Assembly: GCA_025331565.1 (NCBI GenBank)
Contig: JAFREQ010000009.1
Coordinates: 6,127,501 to 6,191,500, forward strand
From: Holacanthus passer
Lineage: Eukaryota > Chordata > Actinopteri > Pomacanthidae
Reading direction: 5' to 3'
DNA length: 64,000 nucleotides
The notes under the pieces are model-generated. The model was not told the DNA's origin. It saw nothing but the letters and a program-made list of their open reading frames with translations, and ran no database searches. Below, one piece after another: positions 10,017-23,455 of the stretch. Made by a program: the position numbers and the translations under genes. Every line of letters starts with the position of its first letter. Positions within the stretch are counted from its first letter, which is position 1.

Positions 10017-12288
10017 GGCAACTGCATGCAACCAGTAGCACTTTAAATATGCTGTGGTCTGTAGGCTAGATATGAGGATGTGTTCAATAATTTGCCTATT
10101 TTTCAAAATCATCTCTTTACTTCCACCCATGCTGTGACAACTGACACACTAACCAATACATGTTAAAATATTAAAACTGCTATAGAAAAAACAGTTGTGA
10201 TGAATGCTGAAGACTTATCAATTAACTTAAATTCTGATTTAAGTCTTTAATGGGTTAGGAGTTTATCTGTGTGCATGTAAGTGTGTGTTGCTGTATGTGT
10301 TGGGTTTTCTAGGTTGCTGGATGTAGGAAGGTGGAGGAACATGTCTGGTCCAATCAAGGCTGGTATTTCTCAGTGCACAGCCATTTTTTAAGCTAACTAA
10401 TAGCAGCCCCTTGGCCCTATAAATCACCAGAACAGAGATAAAAATGAAACCATCACCGAGATGGAGAGCAGAACACCATGCCAGGACATCATTTTAATAC
10501 AGTTGTATGTATCTGTGCGGTTGAAAAAGAAGCTGTGGAGGGGGAAGAAAAATATGGGGGAATATCTCCTTGTATTCATTTGTATGTATGTGTGTGTTCA
10601 AGATATGTGTCTTAGCCCTGCTGTGAGAGACTGTCTCTTTTTTAGGCTTATCTGTCTTGCTGCCAGAACCACATGATCAGACCTGATGCTTCTTTTATTG
10701 CAGCAACACATGTTGGCTGTTTAGTTTTATTCTCCCAGAGAGTAATATTCTCACCAGAGTTCCCTAAATCCATTTTTCTCTGCAGGGCAGATTTGCCTCA
10801 GAAACAGCAAGTAGGCAATGTGACAAAATACGACCAATCGAACTGGATGGATGGTTATGAATTTTCACTAGATTTGTATTCTGCTGAAACCTTGCTCTTT
10901 TTATTGTACAACCCGAAGTCTCAAATTATTATTAGTTACTTGTTAGCAGCTGGTAAATTATGAAATTTTGTTTCTAAATTTGCTCCACATGTAAAATTTG
11001 AATTTTCAGCTAAGAGGCAGGCTAGAGGCAGAATAAATGCATGCAGATTAAATGAAGCAGAGCATTATAGTGGCTAGTTCGGTCTGTAAATGGTTTGTGA
11101 TAAAATCTTCGTTTGTACAGTGCAGGTTAACTTACAGTCTGTAGACAGCAGCCACCAATAAACAAAGATAGGATTTCTAAATGTTGATGTTGGTTTATTG
11201 GATTGCATTTATACTGTTACTTTGACTTCTCCTCTACAAAAAACAAAACGAGTATTTCTCCACATTTTTAATAATTCAATGTTTATGCTCATGAACAATT
11301 TAAATCATAGTACATAAATCAGGTGACACAATTTCAAATTAGAATAGTCAGCAAGTTCCTCAAAGAGCTTTAGATTGTATTTCTGCATCCACTTTGTTGC
11401 TTTTTTTAAGATCTCCCATCTTCCAGGTTTTACTGTCTATGGAGTCAACATTTTAGTGATGTTATGAATGTTATGAACGTTTTTGAGATCAGCACTGCTG
11501 CTCTTCCAAATCCATGTTCCTTTCCCAGAGTGCACGATTTAATTCAGGTGAAGCTTTGCAGACAGTTTAATGCTGTGAGGCAGATAAGAAACTTTGATAT
11601 GTGAGGTGAGATGGTTTGTCCCTCAAGCCTTCCGTCTTCAACATAAATAATCTTCTCTGATTTTCAGATTGAATTCAAATCCCCAGGTATTCAGAGAGGA
11701 AGTTTTCACTGTTACTTTCACTTTGACTGTGTAGGCATCCACATTTTGGTGAATTAATGGGAGAAATTCATTCATTCAGCTGGTTAAATATTCATTTAAT
11801 GAGTTAGTCCATTGTGTCATTTAGGCAGGACAAAATATTTCAATCTGATTACAATATATTGGGCCATTTTCCTTTTTTACATATCCACTGGGAACCGCTG
11901 CTATGGTGCGTTTTTGATTTAACTCTCGTCCCTTCAGAAATGATTGATGAGCACTGAATGGGCGGGTGAAATAGGCAAGTTACTTGAATAGCATTACGGG
12001 ACTGTAGCATAGTGGTCCTCAATCAGGCCTGTATGAAAATCGCATTTGTACAGTAGATGCAGATCTCTTCTGGCACACAATAGGGTTGTAAGGTTAAAAA
12101 AATCATAATAAGGTTGGTAATGTGATTAAAATGTGCTTTTATTGAAACCATGGGGATTGTGTGTGTGCTTAAAGGGGCTTTCATTGCTTACTAGGGACAG
12201 TCAAGGCATTAGCAATAAATATGTTTATTAACTGGATACCTCTGAAGCTTGTATAGCTACAATATAGCACCACCCAAGGAGTCATCAA

Positions 12289-12323
<35 letters not shown>

Positions 12324-15013
12324 GTGACAATAATGTAACAGTACTACAGGATAGAGAGCATTACAGACATTCGTACGCTAACTTGCCACATAAGACACCT
12401 TACATCCTCTACCTAACCTAACGCCCAAGTCTTACCATAATTAGAAAACAAGTCCCTCGAGGCAGAAAAGCAGGAAAACATTCTTCCTTTAGAGGATTTT
12501 CTTCATCTCTCTGTCCCTGTGGAACTCTCCAAAAGCTGTTACACAAGGCAGGTGGTCTCAGATTTCATATCTCTGACGCCTGTTGTTATTTCATGGAGGC
12601 TGTCAAAGGAATTGACTTTATGACTGCCAACTGTACCAGACCTCCCGCAACAGCAACATGTAGTGACAATTATCACAATCTCAAATTAACAAAGGATTGT
12701 CATATGGCGGGTAATTATGAACCACAAAGACGTCAGACCGTTATGCCAAGAGAGACAGAGAGAGAAAGAAGGACAGCAGCTCATAGAACAGTAAAGCAAA
12801 TTAATGAAACAGGGAGACACATGAACAAACTAACAGACACTAAAAAGAAAATGGTCATGGAATTATATACACCAAATTGTAGCTGACAGCAGAGAAAACC
12901 AAACGCCATTAACTGCTGCAGCAACATTTCTCAAAAATAAATGTCTGCCTCGGATTTAACACAATGGTGATTATTCACAGTTCAAGAAAAATGTAACCGT
13001 AAAATACATTTTTTAAAATGGGGGGCGGGGATCTTTTATGTGGAAAACAACTGATGATGATGATTTCAGGGATAAAACCCCCCAAATCTGTTTCTCTTTA
13101 GGGACGTCTTACATGCGCTGAAAAGTAAGTAAAGAGAAACCAAAGTGTACACTGCATTATTTTAACACTGTGTGACAGGTATGGGGGCAACACCCCCACC
13201 AAAATAACCCCAGAAGGCTCTATGTGTCTGTATGAGTTTATCATTGCAAACTACTGTGACACTAATGTGTATGTGTATTTAGATGTGAATTATTCAAGTT
13301 TACTTTAATAATAGTGTGTTTTCTCTTTTTCCTCCCAGACTCCTATTTCCTGTTCTCCTTTCTACCATATGTCACACACATACACACACAAAAGTTTTCT
13401 AATATTTCTTCAAGTGTAACAGTCAGTTATCTGAAGTTCTCCAGACAGATTATATGTCTGTCAGACATCTCTCCATCTGAAGGCTATGAATCAAGCCCCT
13501 TTCAAAGGACCAGCCACTGATCTTTCCTAGCAACAACTTTATCAAATGGCACACAGAAGACCCAGCAAAGATCATCCAGTAGATACCAATATAATAACAC
13601 AGATTATTCAGTTGTTTAGTTATTCATTGGATAATAATGCAATAGCTTGGTATAAATCCCAACAGTGGCTTTAACCTTTAAATGCTAAATAATTTAGGTA
13701 CGTGCAAGGGATGGGCTGAAACCTAGGCCTGATGTTGACCCAGGTCCTGGATGGATATATTTGAGTGGTAAAGATGTAGTAATTGGGTATGTGAGTGGGT
13801 TTAAGATGGGGTTACATTAGTCCTCTGTCAAGCAAAATTTCACTACATTCAAGCCTGAAAAAATGGGTGATATCACAATTCCAATGTAGGTAATAAATAG
13901 TTACTGTATTGAGCAGAGTGATCACAAACTGTATACTGCATATCAGAGTGATGCTGCAGTCTGTTACTGAAAGCTGTAAAGCCAGGAAGACACTGAGTTT
14001 TTATTAATCTTGTAAATTGTGTTACCACTAGACTTCTTAATCTACTGGAACCAGCTGCAAGAATGCCCCAAAACAAGAAAGGACATGCTTGAATTTGTAG
14101 GCTTCAACAGAAGTGAAGTGATGAAGAGGGAAGCAAACTGAAAATGATTTACCAATACATGACCATACATAAAAATTTGGGGAGTAAGTGTATTGAATAG
14201 ACTGAGAATGTCTGAATGAAGAATGTGGAATAAATGTACTTGGACAAAGGGTTATAGAGAAATTACACTACACTGGCAGGGTAATATGTCCTTCCTGGCT
14301 GACTTTTAACAATAGCTTTCAAAATATCCTGAAATGATGTTTCTCTGCAGTATTTAATCAATAGTACAGAGACTGACACACATACCCCTTTGTTTGATAG
14401 TTACATACATATTGCAATTTATCAAAGAACCGTTGTAAGAGACTGTATTGTGTCACTGAGAACCATCAGACTTTCATCATTTCCCAGTTGTAGGCACATG
14501 CGTCATGAAAATAACAGCTGCAAAATTAAGACTTTGATTTCACCTTTTACAGAAAATGCTACCTACTGTGACAAAATTACTGCTGCAGTAAAGGTAAAGC
14601 ACATTAACAGTTTTGAGTCATCAAGGCTTTCTGCATACTGCCTGAATGAGGAGGTGTTTCTGACACAGAAAATGTAGAAATCTAGATACTAAAAGAACTC
14701 TAACAGGGAGCTGAACTTTCTTTGAAATCGAATAGAATAGTTTGCGTTTTTATCAAGAACCTAATATGTTAGTTAACTTTTCTGCACTTCTTATAAATTG
14801 TGGAAAGAAATCAGTAATGTAACATTTGCCTTCTTGTCTCTTCACTGTAAACTTTCATAAATCCCTGTCGTTTCCATTTCCTCTGCTTATTGCCTCTGTT
14901 TCTATTTCTGAGATTTTTCTCAGAGTAAAAAAATAAAATTATTTGCAGAAGAAAAGTGTTCCTCTCTTAACACATGCACCCATATAGAGATGCTGTAACC
15001 ATTGAATAGTTTT
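10017..15013. other. Non-coding stretch, no gene seen
   Basis: About 5 kb of AT-rich sequence with one CA microsatellite (12291-12321). The open frames here (for example 12593-12886 and 14390-14677) have no recognisable domain. A splice-acceptor-like CTCTGCAG at about 10780-10787 has no matching coding continuation that I can identify. Confidence 0.5.
12291..12321 (+). repeat. (CA)n microsatellite
   Basis: About 15 CA units. Confidence 0.94.
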
Positions 15014-15200
15014 TGGCGCCACCCCCCAAGTGGCGGCCTGCTACAGCAGCTCTCGCTCCTCGCTGAGCTTTTTCCTTTCTAGTTTTAGTCTTTTTAACTT
15101 TTTTAACATTTTCTGCACGGGATTATACGTCTGAATGCCCAGGTCAACATGTCCACCATTGTGACTGTGTTTGTACTGGCATTTTCACTCACTTTTTGCA

Positions 15201-18148
15201 ATGTTTACGTCCGCGTCTGGGGAGCCCGTCCGAGGCCCTATTGTTTACAGCCGGGATCAGCTGTTGGCGCTCCGCAACACGGCGGTGCTGCCGGACGAGA
15301 GGCCCGAGGTTCCCCGAGAAATAAAGAGGAGAAGACGGGGGAGCCGTGCCGGGGTCCAGCGCCGCGACAGGAGGAGAAGATACCGACCGGTCCTCCCGTC
15401 CATCACCATGGGGAACGTAAGATCTCTCCCCAACAAGATGGACGAGTTAGCGGCGCTGACCCGACACCAGAGGGAGTACCGGGAGTGCAGCATCATTGTG
15501 TTTACGGAAACATGGCTGACTCCGCAGACCCCGGACACGATCGTCACGTTGCAAGGATTTAAACTGCTGCGGGCGGACAGGACGAAGGAGAGCGGTAAGA
15601 GGAAAGGAGGAGGGCTGGCAGTGTTTGTGAACGATAGATGGTGTAACTCTGGGCACATCACTATTAAGGAGCAACTCTGCTGTAAGGACATTGAACTGTT
15701 AGCCGTTAGCATGAGGCCATACTATCTGCCGCGGGAGTTCTTGCATGTTATCGCGATTGCTGCGTATATTCCCCCCCTCTGCTAACGCTGATGCAGCCTG
15801 TGACGTCATCCACTCTGTCACGGGCCGGCTGCAGACCCAACATCCACAGGCCCTCCTTCTCCTCTCCGGGGACTTCAACCATGCCTCTCCATCCTCCACT
15901 CTGCCCACCTTCACCCAATACGTCACATGCTGCACCAGAGACAATAGAATACTGGACTTGTGTTATGCCAACACCAAGGAGGCATACACCTCATCACCCC
16001 TTCCTCCCCTGGGAAGATCAGATCACAACCTGGTTCATCTCCAGCCTGTGTACAAACCTCTGGTACACAGGCAGCCAGCTGTGTCCCGCACAGTGAAGAG
16101 ATGGGCTGACGAGGCTCTCAAGGACTGTTTCAACACGACGGTGTGGGAAGAACTCTGCGATTCTCATGGGGACGACATCAACAGTCTCACTGACTGCATC
16201 ACGGACTACATAAACTTTTGTGTGGATAACACTGTACCCACCAGGACTGTACGGTGTTTTTCCAACAACAAACCATGGATTACCCTGGACATAAAGGCTC
16301 TCCTAAAGGAGAAGAAGAGGGCCTTTAAGTCAGGAGACAAGGAGGAGCTGAAGGCTGTGCAGAGGGAGCTGAGAAGGAAGATCAGAGAGGGGAAGAACAA
16401 CTACAGGAGGAAGATGGAGGAACAGCTGCAGCAGAGCAACGTCAGCGGAGTCTGGAGAGGCCTGAAAACCATCTCTGGCCACAAGGAACCTGACTCCCAG
16501 GCTGTGGGGGACCAGAAGTGGGTGAATGAGCTGAACTTATTCTTCAATAGATTTGATCAGCCATCTGCCCTTCCCCCGGCCCAGCCCCCCCCTGCTGCAA
16601 CCCTCCCCATCGACACCTCAGGTGGACTGCTCCACCCCCACCTCCCCTCCTGCAACTCTCAGCTTACAGCCACTCCCCACTGCTCAGCTCATCAGCTCAA
16701 CCCACCCTCCCACACCCACCAGCACACAGCCCCCCCTGCTCCAACCTGACCCTCACAACAACCCAGGTGAGAAACCAGCTCCGGAAGACCAAGGCAAGGA
16801 AGGCGGCGGGTCCAGACGGCATCAGCTCCAGGCTCCTGAAGTCCTGCGCAGACCAGCTGTGCGGGGTTGTTCAGCACATCTTTAACCTGAGCCTGAAGCT
16901 GGGGAAGGTGCCACAGCTGTGGAAGACATCCTGCGTGGTACCTGTCCCTAAGACTCCGCACCCCAAGGACCTCAGCAGCTACAGGCCGGTGGCTTTAACA
17001 TCCCACCTGATGAAGACCCTGGAGCGGCTGGTCCTTGCCCATCTCCGCCCCTGGTGGGTCCTTCGATGGACCCACTTCAGTTCGCCTACCAGCCTGGCAT
17101 CGGGGTGGATGATGCCGTCATCTTCCTCCAGCACAGAGCCCTCTCTCACCTGGAGAAGCCTGGGAGCACTGTGAGAATCATGTTCTTTGATTTCTCCAGT
17201 GCATTCAACACCATCCAGCCAGCACTTCTGAGGGACAAGCTGGAGAACACAGGGGTGGACCTGCACCTCACATTCTGGGTCCAGGACTACCTTACCAACC
17301 GCCCACAATATGTGAGGACACGGGACTGTGTGTCTGACACAGTTGTCTGCAGTACGGGGGCCCCACAAGGAACGGTCCTGGCTCCGTTCCTTTTCACCCT
17401 CTATACTGCAGACTTTTCATTCAACTCACCAACCTGTCACCTGCAGAAGTTCTCCGACGACTCTGCCATCGTCGGCCTCATCACAGATGGGGACGACAGG
17501 GAATACAAAGAACTGACGCAGGACTTTATGGACTGGTGCCAGCGGAACCGCCTCCAGATCAACGTGGGGAAAACCAAGGAGCTGGTGGTGGATTTCCGCA
17601 GGCGCACTCACTCCCCTCCAACACCAGTGAACATCCAGGGAATGGACATCGAGATGGTGACATCTTATAAGTACCTGGGTGTTCACCTCAACAACAGAAT
17701 GGACTGGACTCATAACACTGCTGCACTTTACAAGAAAGGTCAGAGCAGACTCTACCTGCTCAGGAGACTGAGGTCTTTTGGAGTGCAAGGGGCGCTCCTG
17801 AAGACCTTCTATGACACTGTTGTGGCATCAGCCATTTTTTATGGAGTTACTTGTTGGGGCAGCAGCATTTCGGCTGCAGACAGGAATAGACTGGACAAGT
17901 TGATCAAGAAGGCCAGCTCTGTACTGGGTTGCCCTCTGGACCCAGTGGGGGTGGTGGGAGAGAGGAGGATGATGGCTAAGCTGTCATCCATGTTGGAGAA
18001 TGACTCCCACCCCCTTCAGAACACTTTAACAGCACTAGAGAGCTCCTTCAGCGATAGACTGCTTCACCCGAAGTGTGTGAAGGAGCGATATCGCAGGTCT
18101 TTTCTTCCTGCAGCTGTCAGACTGTACAACCAGCACTGCTCCCTATAG
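15201..18148 (+). pseudogene. Rex1 LINE ORF: APE-type endonuclease plus reverse transcriptase, three frameshifts
   Basis: The protein nicks target DNA and copies its own RNA there. First ATG at 15201 (MFTSASGEP). Endonuclease domain: GNVRSLPNKMDEL, FTETWL, GGGLAVFVND, SGDFN and GRSDHNLV, the usual APE catalytic landmarks. Reverse transcriptase: RKAAGPDG, SYRPVAL, FAYQPG, FFDFSSAFNTIQP (motif A, catalytic D), GAPQGTVLAP (motif B), KFSDD (motif C, 17450s; FSDD instead of FADD), GKTKELVVDF and YKYLGVHL. It ends in RSFLPAAVRLYNQH...L and a stop at 18146. The frame changes three times: within C7 at 15771-15777 (net +1), at or near C7 16730-16736 (net -1 or +2), and near C4 17048-17051 (net -1). 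No in-frame stop interrupts the pieces, so decay is slight. About 980 codons, a normal length for the family. As given it cannot make a full protein. Confidence 0.88.
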
Positions 18149-18541
18149 GCAATACACCACCATGTCTGTATCTGTGCAATATCTGTATATTTATTCCAGA
18201 TTTCATTTACTGGGCAACACTCCATTCAAAAATTCAAGTGCAATATTCATATTGATATTTAATTATTGGGCATCTGTGCATTACTCTTTTTGTGCAATAC
18301 TCCATCAAAGTCAAGCCAAGAATTTCATATTTGATATTTAACATTTCATATTTTATCCTTCTGTACTGGTCGTATATATCATATCATATTCATCTTCTCA
18401 TGTACATCTGTAAATAATCCCGTTTAAATTTGTAAATTTGGTAAATTTGTAAATACTTTTTTTAGCCTGTTTATTTTCATTCTTGTTCTATCACCTTGCT
18501 GCTGTGCACTGCAAATTTCCCCACTGTGGGACGAATAAAGG
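18149..18541 (+). other. 3' UTR of the Rex1 element
   Basis: AT-rich segment between the stop codon and the conserved tail. It holds repeated GTGCAATA words (near 18173, 18237 and 18292). Its last 40 bases recur at 26296-26340 and, inverted, at 60970-61008, which marks it as the terminus recognised by the element's own reverse transcriptase. Confidence 0.75.
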
Positions 18542-18567
18542 TTTATCTTATCTTATCTTATCTTATT

Positions 18568-19195
18568 ACAAAATGCTCACATTATTGATTTTCATTACTT
18601 GCAGAACTCAACATTGGCTCAATCACCAATAGGAAGAACTTTCTCTTTTTTGTTAATTTTTTTTACATTTAACATATTTCTATACTACAACAATACAGCA
18701 GCAGTGTGCAGTAGCAAATGTTATGCAAGTCTTCTTAAAATTCACTCTCTTGTTTGTCTTTTTACATGTTCGGGATGAATTTCAGTTTTTGTATTTCTTA
18801 ACAATAAAGGGGGTAAAAACATAAGGCTTTGATTCAGGGACCCATTCCAGTAGCAAACAATCAGGTCGGTCGTCATCTCCATGGCAGCAATTGTCTTCTT
18901 TGCTACAGCGATAGATAAACCTTTTATCTTTGATACGTGGTTCAAAAGAGGAGAGATGGCATACCAGAAGAAGAAATTGAAATGAAAATAATGTCAGGCT
19001 AGAGCTTTCTTGACAGAGGAAATTGGGGTTAATGAGAATGCAGATTATTTCCCTCTTCTTGCAACGAAAACAGCTCCCTCCTGCCTGAACTCCGTCATTC
19101 GGGTCTACGCCCCCTCCCACTCACTACACTCAACCAATGATAGGCGCCTGATACAACCACCATAACAGGGTCCTACGTTGATAGCTAGACTCTCT
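18568..19195. other. Non-coding stretch, no gene seen
   Basis: AT-rich, no supported gene. Minus-strand frames here (up to 112 residues) show no known domain. Confidence 0.5.
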
Positions 19196-19440
19196 TTTGT
19201 GGTTCCCTGATCATGGAATGAGTTACCAAACTGTTCGATCTACAGAGTCCATCTCAGTCTTTAAGAAAAGACGAAAGACCCAGCTCTTTACTGAAGACCT
19301 TTGCACTTGATAGACTGCAAAAAACTTGAACTTTGCTTACCCACTTACCCAGGTTGTTGTCTCCTGACTAGATCCTTGCTTGTGTTGTATCAACTCTCAG
19401 ATGTACGTTGCTTTGGATAAAAGTGACTGCTGAGGACTTT
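19196..19440 (+). mobile_element. L2-clade LINE 3' end (C-terminus and tail)
   Basis: TGGAATGAGTTACC at 19214 translates as WNELP. After a frame change, STESISVFKKRRKTQLF follows, the typical C-terminal end of fish L2 ORF2 proteins. About 110 bases later comes ACGTTGCTTTGGATAAAAGT (from 19406), the UnaL2-type 3' stem-loop region with its GGATA loop. The copy is 5'-truncated and frame-broken, so not functional. L2-type reverse transcriptase binds this tail. The SINE at 2036-2208 has the same tail. Confidence 0.75.
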
Positions 19441-19556
19441 GTCAAAAATGCCTCTAAAAACTCATAACATAGCTATGACATTAAATGAGTTGGTAAATGT
19501 GCAGCTGACAATTAGGAGTACATTCTTTTATGTCACTCTGTTGACATATTTGTCAT

Positions 19557-19748
19557 GTAGTAGGGATGGACGATTGGACAGTATATCTATCAACGATTGG
19601 CTTAGTCCATTGCCAGTTGGAACCAAATCTGGCAAGAAAAACTGTCTGAAAATATACATAAAAAACGGAAAGCGCTGTTTATTCTCACAGCTCAAGTTTA
19701 GATTAATTTAATGCCATGTCAGGGGCTACTCGTATCCAGCCCTAAAAA
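19557..19748. mobile_element. Short hAT-like MITE
   Basis: Left end TAGGGATGGACGAT and right end CGTATCCAGCCCTAA (reverse complement TTAGGGCTGGATACG) form imperfect inverted ends about 190 bases apart, with an AT-rich interior. No transposase. The two short plus-strand frames overlapping it are not genes. Confidence 0.5.
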
Positions 19749-22700
19749 AACAGAGAATGGTTCTGTGGTTGGTCATATCTGGAAGAGCTACTTCATACCT
19801 GCGACTGGTACAATGTTTTTATACATTTATCAGTGGTATACAGTAGAAATATTCACAAGGAATGATGCCCTAAAGTCTGCTTGCAAAGCCTGATCATCTA
19901 ATGGCTCACACCTTTTACTGACTTGACGGTGGACACTTTCAAAGACAATGTTTGCATTATTCCAAAATGTTATACACTGGTAATCAGGATGGCACATATA
20001 ATTAGAATTTATCTCTGCCACTCAACAGTTTGCCACATTTTTTCCTCCCTTAAACTCAGTTTGAAGTATTAAGGGGTGTTAAATCTTGCTTGAAATGAGG
20101 CCAAAGGACTGTCAGGGGTGTGTTCTTTGACTGGCAGGTGCCACTGAACAGTGTGGGCTGTTATTAAAATTCGTCTGTTATGCAGACACTGTGACAGGGT
20201 GCCATCGCAGCTGACTGCAGGAAGCACACACACACTTGAACACACGCACATGTGTGACTGTCACCTGGAATGAGCGTGCGTAATGAAAGGCTTCACTTCA
20301 GAGACGAGAGAACCCTCAGATCATTATAATGAAGCCACACACACTCGCACACAATCCAACATCCAAGAAATATAGCTGCGCATGTAAATATAATAAAGTC
20401 GTCATGCGCATGTAGACCCTATCAGTACACACACACTGCAGGGATATAAGGAGGTATGTGTGTACAAGCTCATGCAGGATGTTAAATTAGACACACACCT
20501 TTTGAAAAATTGCTGGGGTGTATTATACATGCGTATTGATGTGAACATAAGTCACGATTTAAATTAGATTCCAAGCAGGCCTTTGTAATGGCAGCCCAAA
20601 AGGAAGCTATTGATTTTCCAATCTGTATGCATGGCTTCTCTATAGGCGATGACTTTCTAATGCAGACACACCGTACAAATTTATACACGTTTGTCTATGA
20701 ATATGACATGGCAGGCCAGAAACTCTCTGTGCTACTTATTTCTTTACAGCTCATTATTTTGACATTGCATTGTTTTTACTGAATTTTTTTTTATGGACAA
20801 ACAGGAGCAAAAATAAGGTGCCCTAGAGAGTGCTTCTGTTGTATCTCAAAAGGCTTGTTAACTATTTTCAAGACTCATTTCTTTTTAGGTTTTTCATGTG
20901 TAATGAAAAAGCTGCAAAATGATAGTTGCAGTAAAGTGATTCACATTAGTTTCACATTTTAATTAACAATCTTTGAATTCCGTGTCAATTTATCATTACT
21001 GTACAAAATTGATAAAGCAGCACTATGGCAATGTATAAAAAGGGGAGCAAAAGTAAGCAAAAGCTGATTTAAGTAATAACTTTGTGAAAATAATTAGCTT
21101 GCTCTACTTCATGATCACTACATTCAAAAATTATGTTTTCTGTCTGACCCCTGGCTTTCAGCTTGTAAAATGAGATTCCAACCATTTGTTAATTTGCATT
21201 TTTAAATGTCATCAGTAATGTCAGTGTGTCTCCATGATGTGACACACATTCTGAGGGTTTAACTCAAATGTTGACTCTACCTTATTAAAGCGTCCTCTTT
21301 ACTTGATGATGATAATAGATCTGATGAAGCTGCTGGGACTCTGTTTTACTCACCAAACATGAGTTTGTTTGAGTGTCATATTAATAAATATTGGCACTAA
21401 TTGGGCATGTTTGGGCCAAGCTGCGATATGTTTCACATTTTTCTCTTTTCCATATAGTTTGTGAAGCTACAAAATAAGAGCTGTGTTGGTTTTTTTGACA
21501 CTTCCAAAATTAAACCAAGTTCAGTTTGACGCTCCAGGAGTTATTGAGTACTTGTGTGGCTGCTGATGCATGTGCATAATTGGTTTTCACATGTTGATGT
21601 CTTACCTGCTGGGTTGAGATGCTTACTCTAATGTTGTTTACCTTCATAATATATGATGGTTGTTTATTTTCTTCATCTTCTATACTAGACTACTGCAACT
21701 TATGAAAAATGTGATTTACTGTACTGTCGTCATGCTGTGTGAGAAATGGAAATATTCAGTATAGAAGTTTGCACATTTTTACTTTCATTCCTCAGCTAAC
21801 CTTTGCTGCTTCAGGTCTTCGTTAGACTTTTGGATAAAAGGATTAGATGGACTTGTGAATTAACATAACATTGAGCATGACATCATAAACAGACATAATA
21901 GTTTCATACAGATTTTAAAATGCATTTCGGCTGCAGGGTTAAGGGGTTTCTCTTGTTTTTTTATATGTTTGTGTCTGCACAAGAAGGAAAGTTAGCATTT
22001 GCATGTCAAAGATACAATATATGTTCTTTTACCATCCACTGACATACAGAGAGAAGAAAAAAGACTTGGAACACCTAATTATTCAGCACGCTTTACACGC
22101 TTTTTTCTTGAGTTGCAGGAATCAACAGAACATTGCATGTCTCCTCTAATGTAGAAAGAGAAATCGCACATTTTACAACAGGCTTCCTATTATATAACCA
22201 TTATCTTTGCCTCTCTTTTCAGCTGTCAGGGTTTACTTCTTTATCTTCTTTAACTAGATAAGAGACATTCAAGTTTTGTGTTACAAGTTACTTTAATTTA
22301 GTTTTACTTCAGACTATCCAATAAAGATTTGTCTGCAGTAATGCAGGTGAGGTGCAACAACTTAGATAGGAAGATTTTGTGCTTCCACAGTATACAGTAT
22401 TTACCTTGTAAAATACAATAAAAAAATAGTTAAGTTGCTGTAACAGCAGGCCTTTGATTCACCTCTGCACAGGTGTGGGAAATGTGATTTGGTGATGTCT
22501 CATTGAGTCACTGAATTTCCGTGTATAAACCAAGAATATAACTTTGCAGGTATTCAGGCAAGATTCGATGGAGAGGTAGAGAAAGAAAGAAAGTAATGCA
22601 GACAAGGTGTAAAAAGAGATGCAGGGGAGTAACAACAAAAAAGAGAAACTTCAAGTAAATGTATAGGACCCATGTAGGACTAATTTCATACATGCTCATG

Positions 22701-23047
22701 CACAAAAAAATGCATGACAGTGGGCAAAGATTCTTCTGAGATGTCATGTCAACCTTTGTAGTTGCTAAACACTCAGAAAAAACACTTATTCAGCTGCCGA
22801 GTTTGAATTGAAGTTCAGTGAAGGGCCTCCGAACAACAGAAAAGAAGAAAGCAGGCATACAGTTAAGAGCTTGACCAAGTCTTGTATAAGAATTGAGACG
22901 GAAGCTTTCATCAAGTATATGATTGTTGAGATGGAGTGCATCAATATGCAGTGCAGAAGTGGACTATTCAGTAGGCGTGGTTCGAGAAGTTTCTCTAGAT
23001 GTTTGGACACCTCCCACACGAGGAAGTCATGACCACCAGGGTCATTG
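19749..23047. other. Non-coding stretch, no gene seen
   Basis: Over 3 kb of AT-rich sequence. Short frames at 20482-20782 on both strands overlap each other and lack recognisable domains. No RNA gene or repeat boundary could be supported. Confidence 0.5.
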
Positions 23048-23455
23048 TTAGGGTTGGGTGCTAAAGTGAGAGCTCAAGAATTGAGAAATACAGTGATTTA
23101 CTGTTGATAGATAGATGAGAAGATCAAAAACATAACAAAACTTCAGCTGGCAGGTGTTTATTTTCTCCCCAAACTTTGAGCACTTGAAAGCAAATAGGCA
23201 TATTTCCCAAAATGTCGAACTTTGGCCTGAGTGATAAAACATGAATAACAACACAACAAGTCAGTTATAAAAGCAAAATTAAGACAAATAGACACACAAC
23301 AAATTAGCAGGTCCTTACACTCTTAATTACAACAATAAAAATGGCTCAGAAAGTAATGTGGTAAATTCTGGTCTTTATTAAAAAATATCAATCATTATAT
23401 GACAACTTAAAATTAAACATTTTATTGTGATTTTTCTGCTATATCACCAGCCCTG
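23048..23455. mobile_element. hAT-like MITE (about 410 bp)
   Basis: TTAGGGTTGGGTGCTA at the left and TATATCACCAGCCCTGG at the right (reverse complement CCAGGGCTGGTGATATA) act as imperfect inverted ends. The interior is AT-rich and non-coding. Similar termini occur at 710, 19557 and 60218. Boundaries are good to a few bases. Confidence 0.5.

Larger units (their letters stand above)
15014..18567 (+). mobile_element. Near full-length Rex1-type non-LTR retrotransposon
   Basis: A GC-richer 3.55-kb block stands out from AT-rich surroundings. It has a short 5' leader, one long endonuclease/reverse-transcriptase coding region (15201-18148, broken by three frameshifts), a roughly 390-base AT-rich 3' UTR, and a conserved terminus TTTCCCCACTGTGGGACGAA followed by about four TTATC units. 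There is no LTR and no poly(A). Two positions resemble the PCR primer sites used for fish Rex1 as I remember them: TTCTCCAGTGCATTCAACAC at 17192 and GAGCAGACTCTACCTGCT at 17743. That supports the Rex1/Babar group of the CR1/L2-related LINEs. The exact 5' boundary is estimated from the start of the GC-rich leader. No target-site duplication was resolved. Confidence 0.88.

Noticed and set aside
15149..15562. Second 137-residue frame overlapping the start of the Rex1 ORF, and several minus-strand frames across the LINE
   Set aside because: They are shadows of the GC-rich LINE coding region. The frame with endonuclease motifs is the one starting at 15201.
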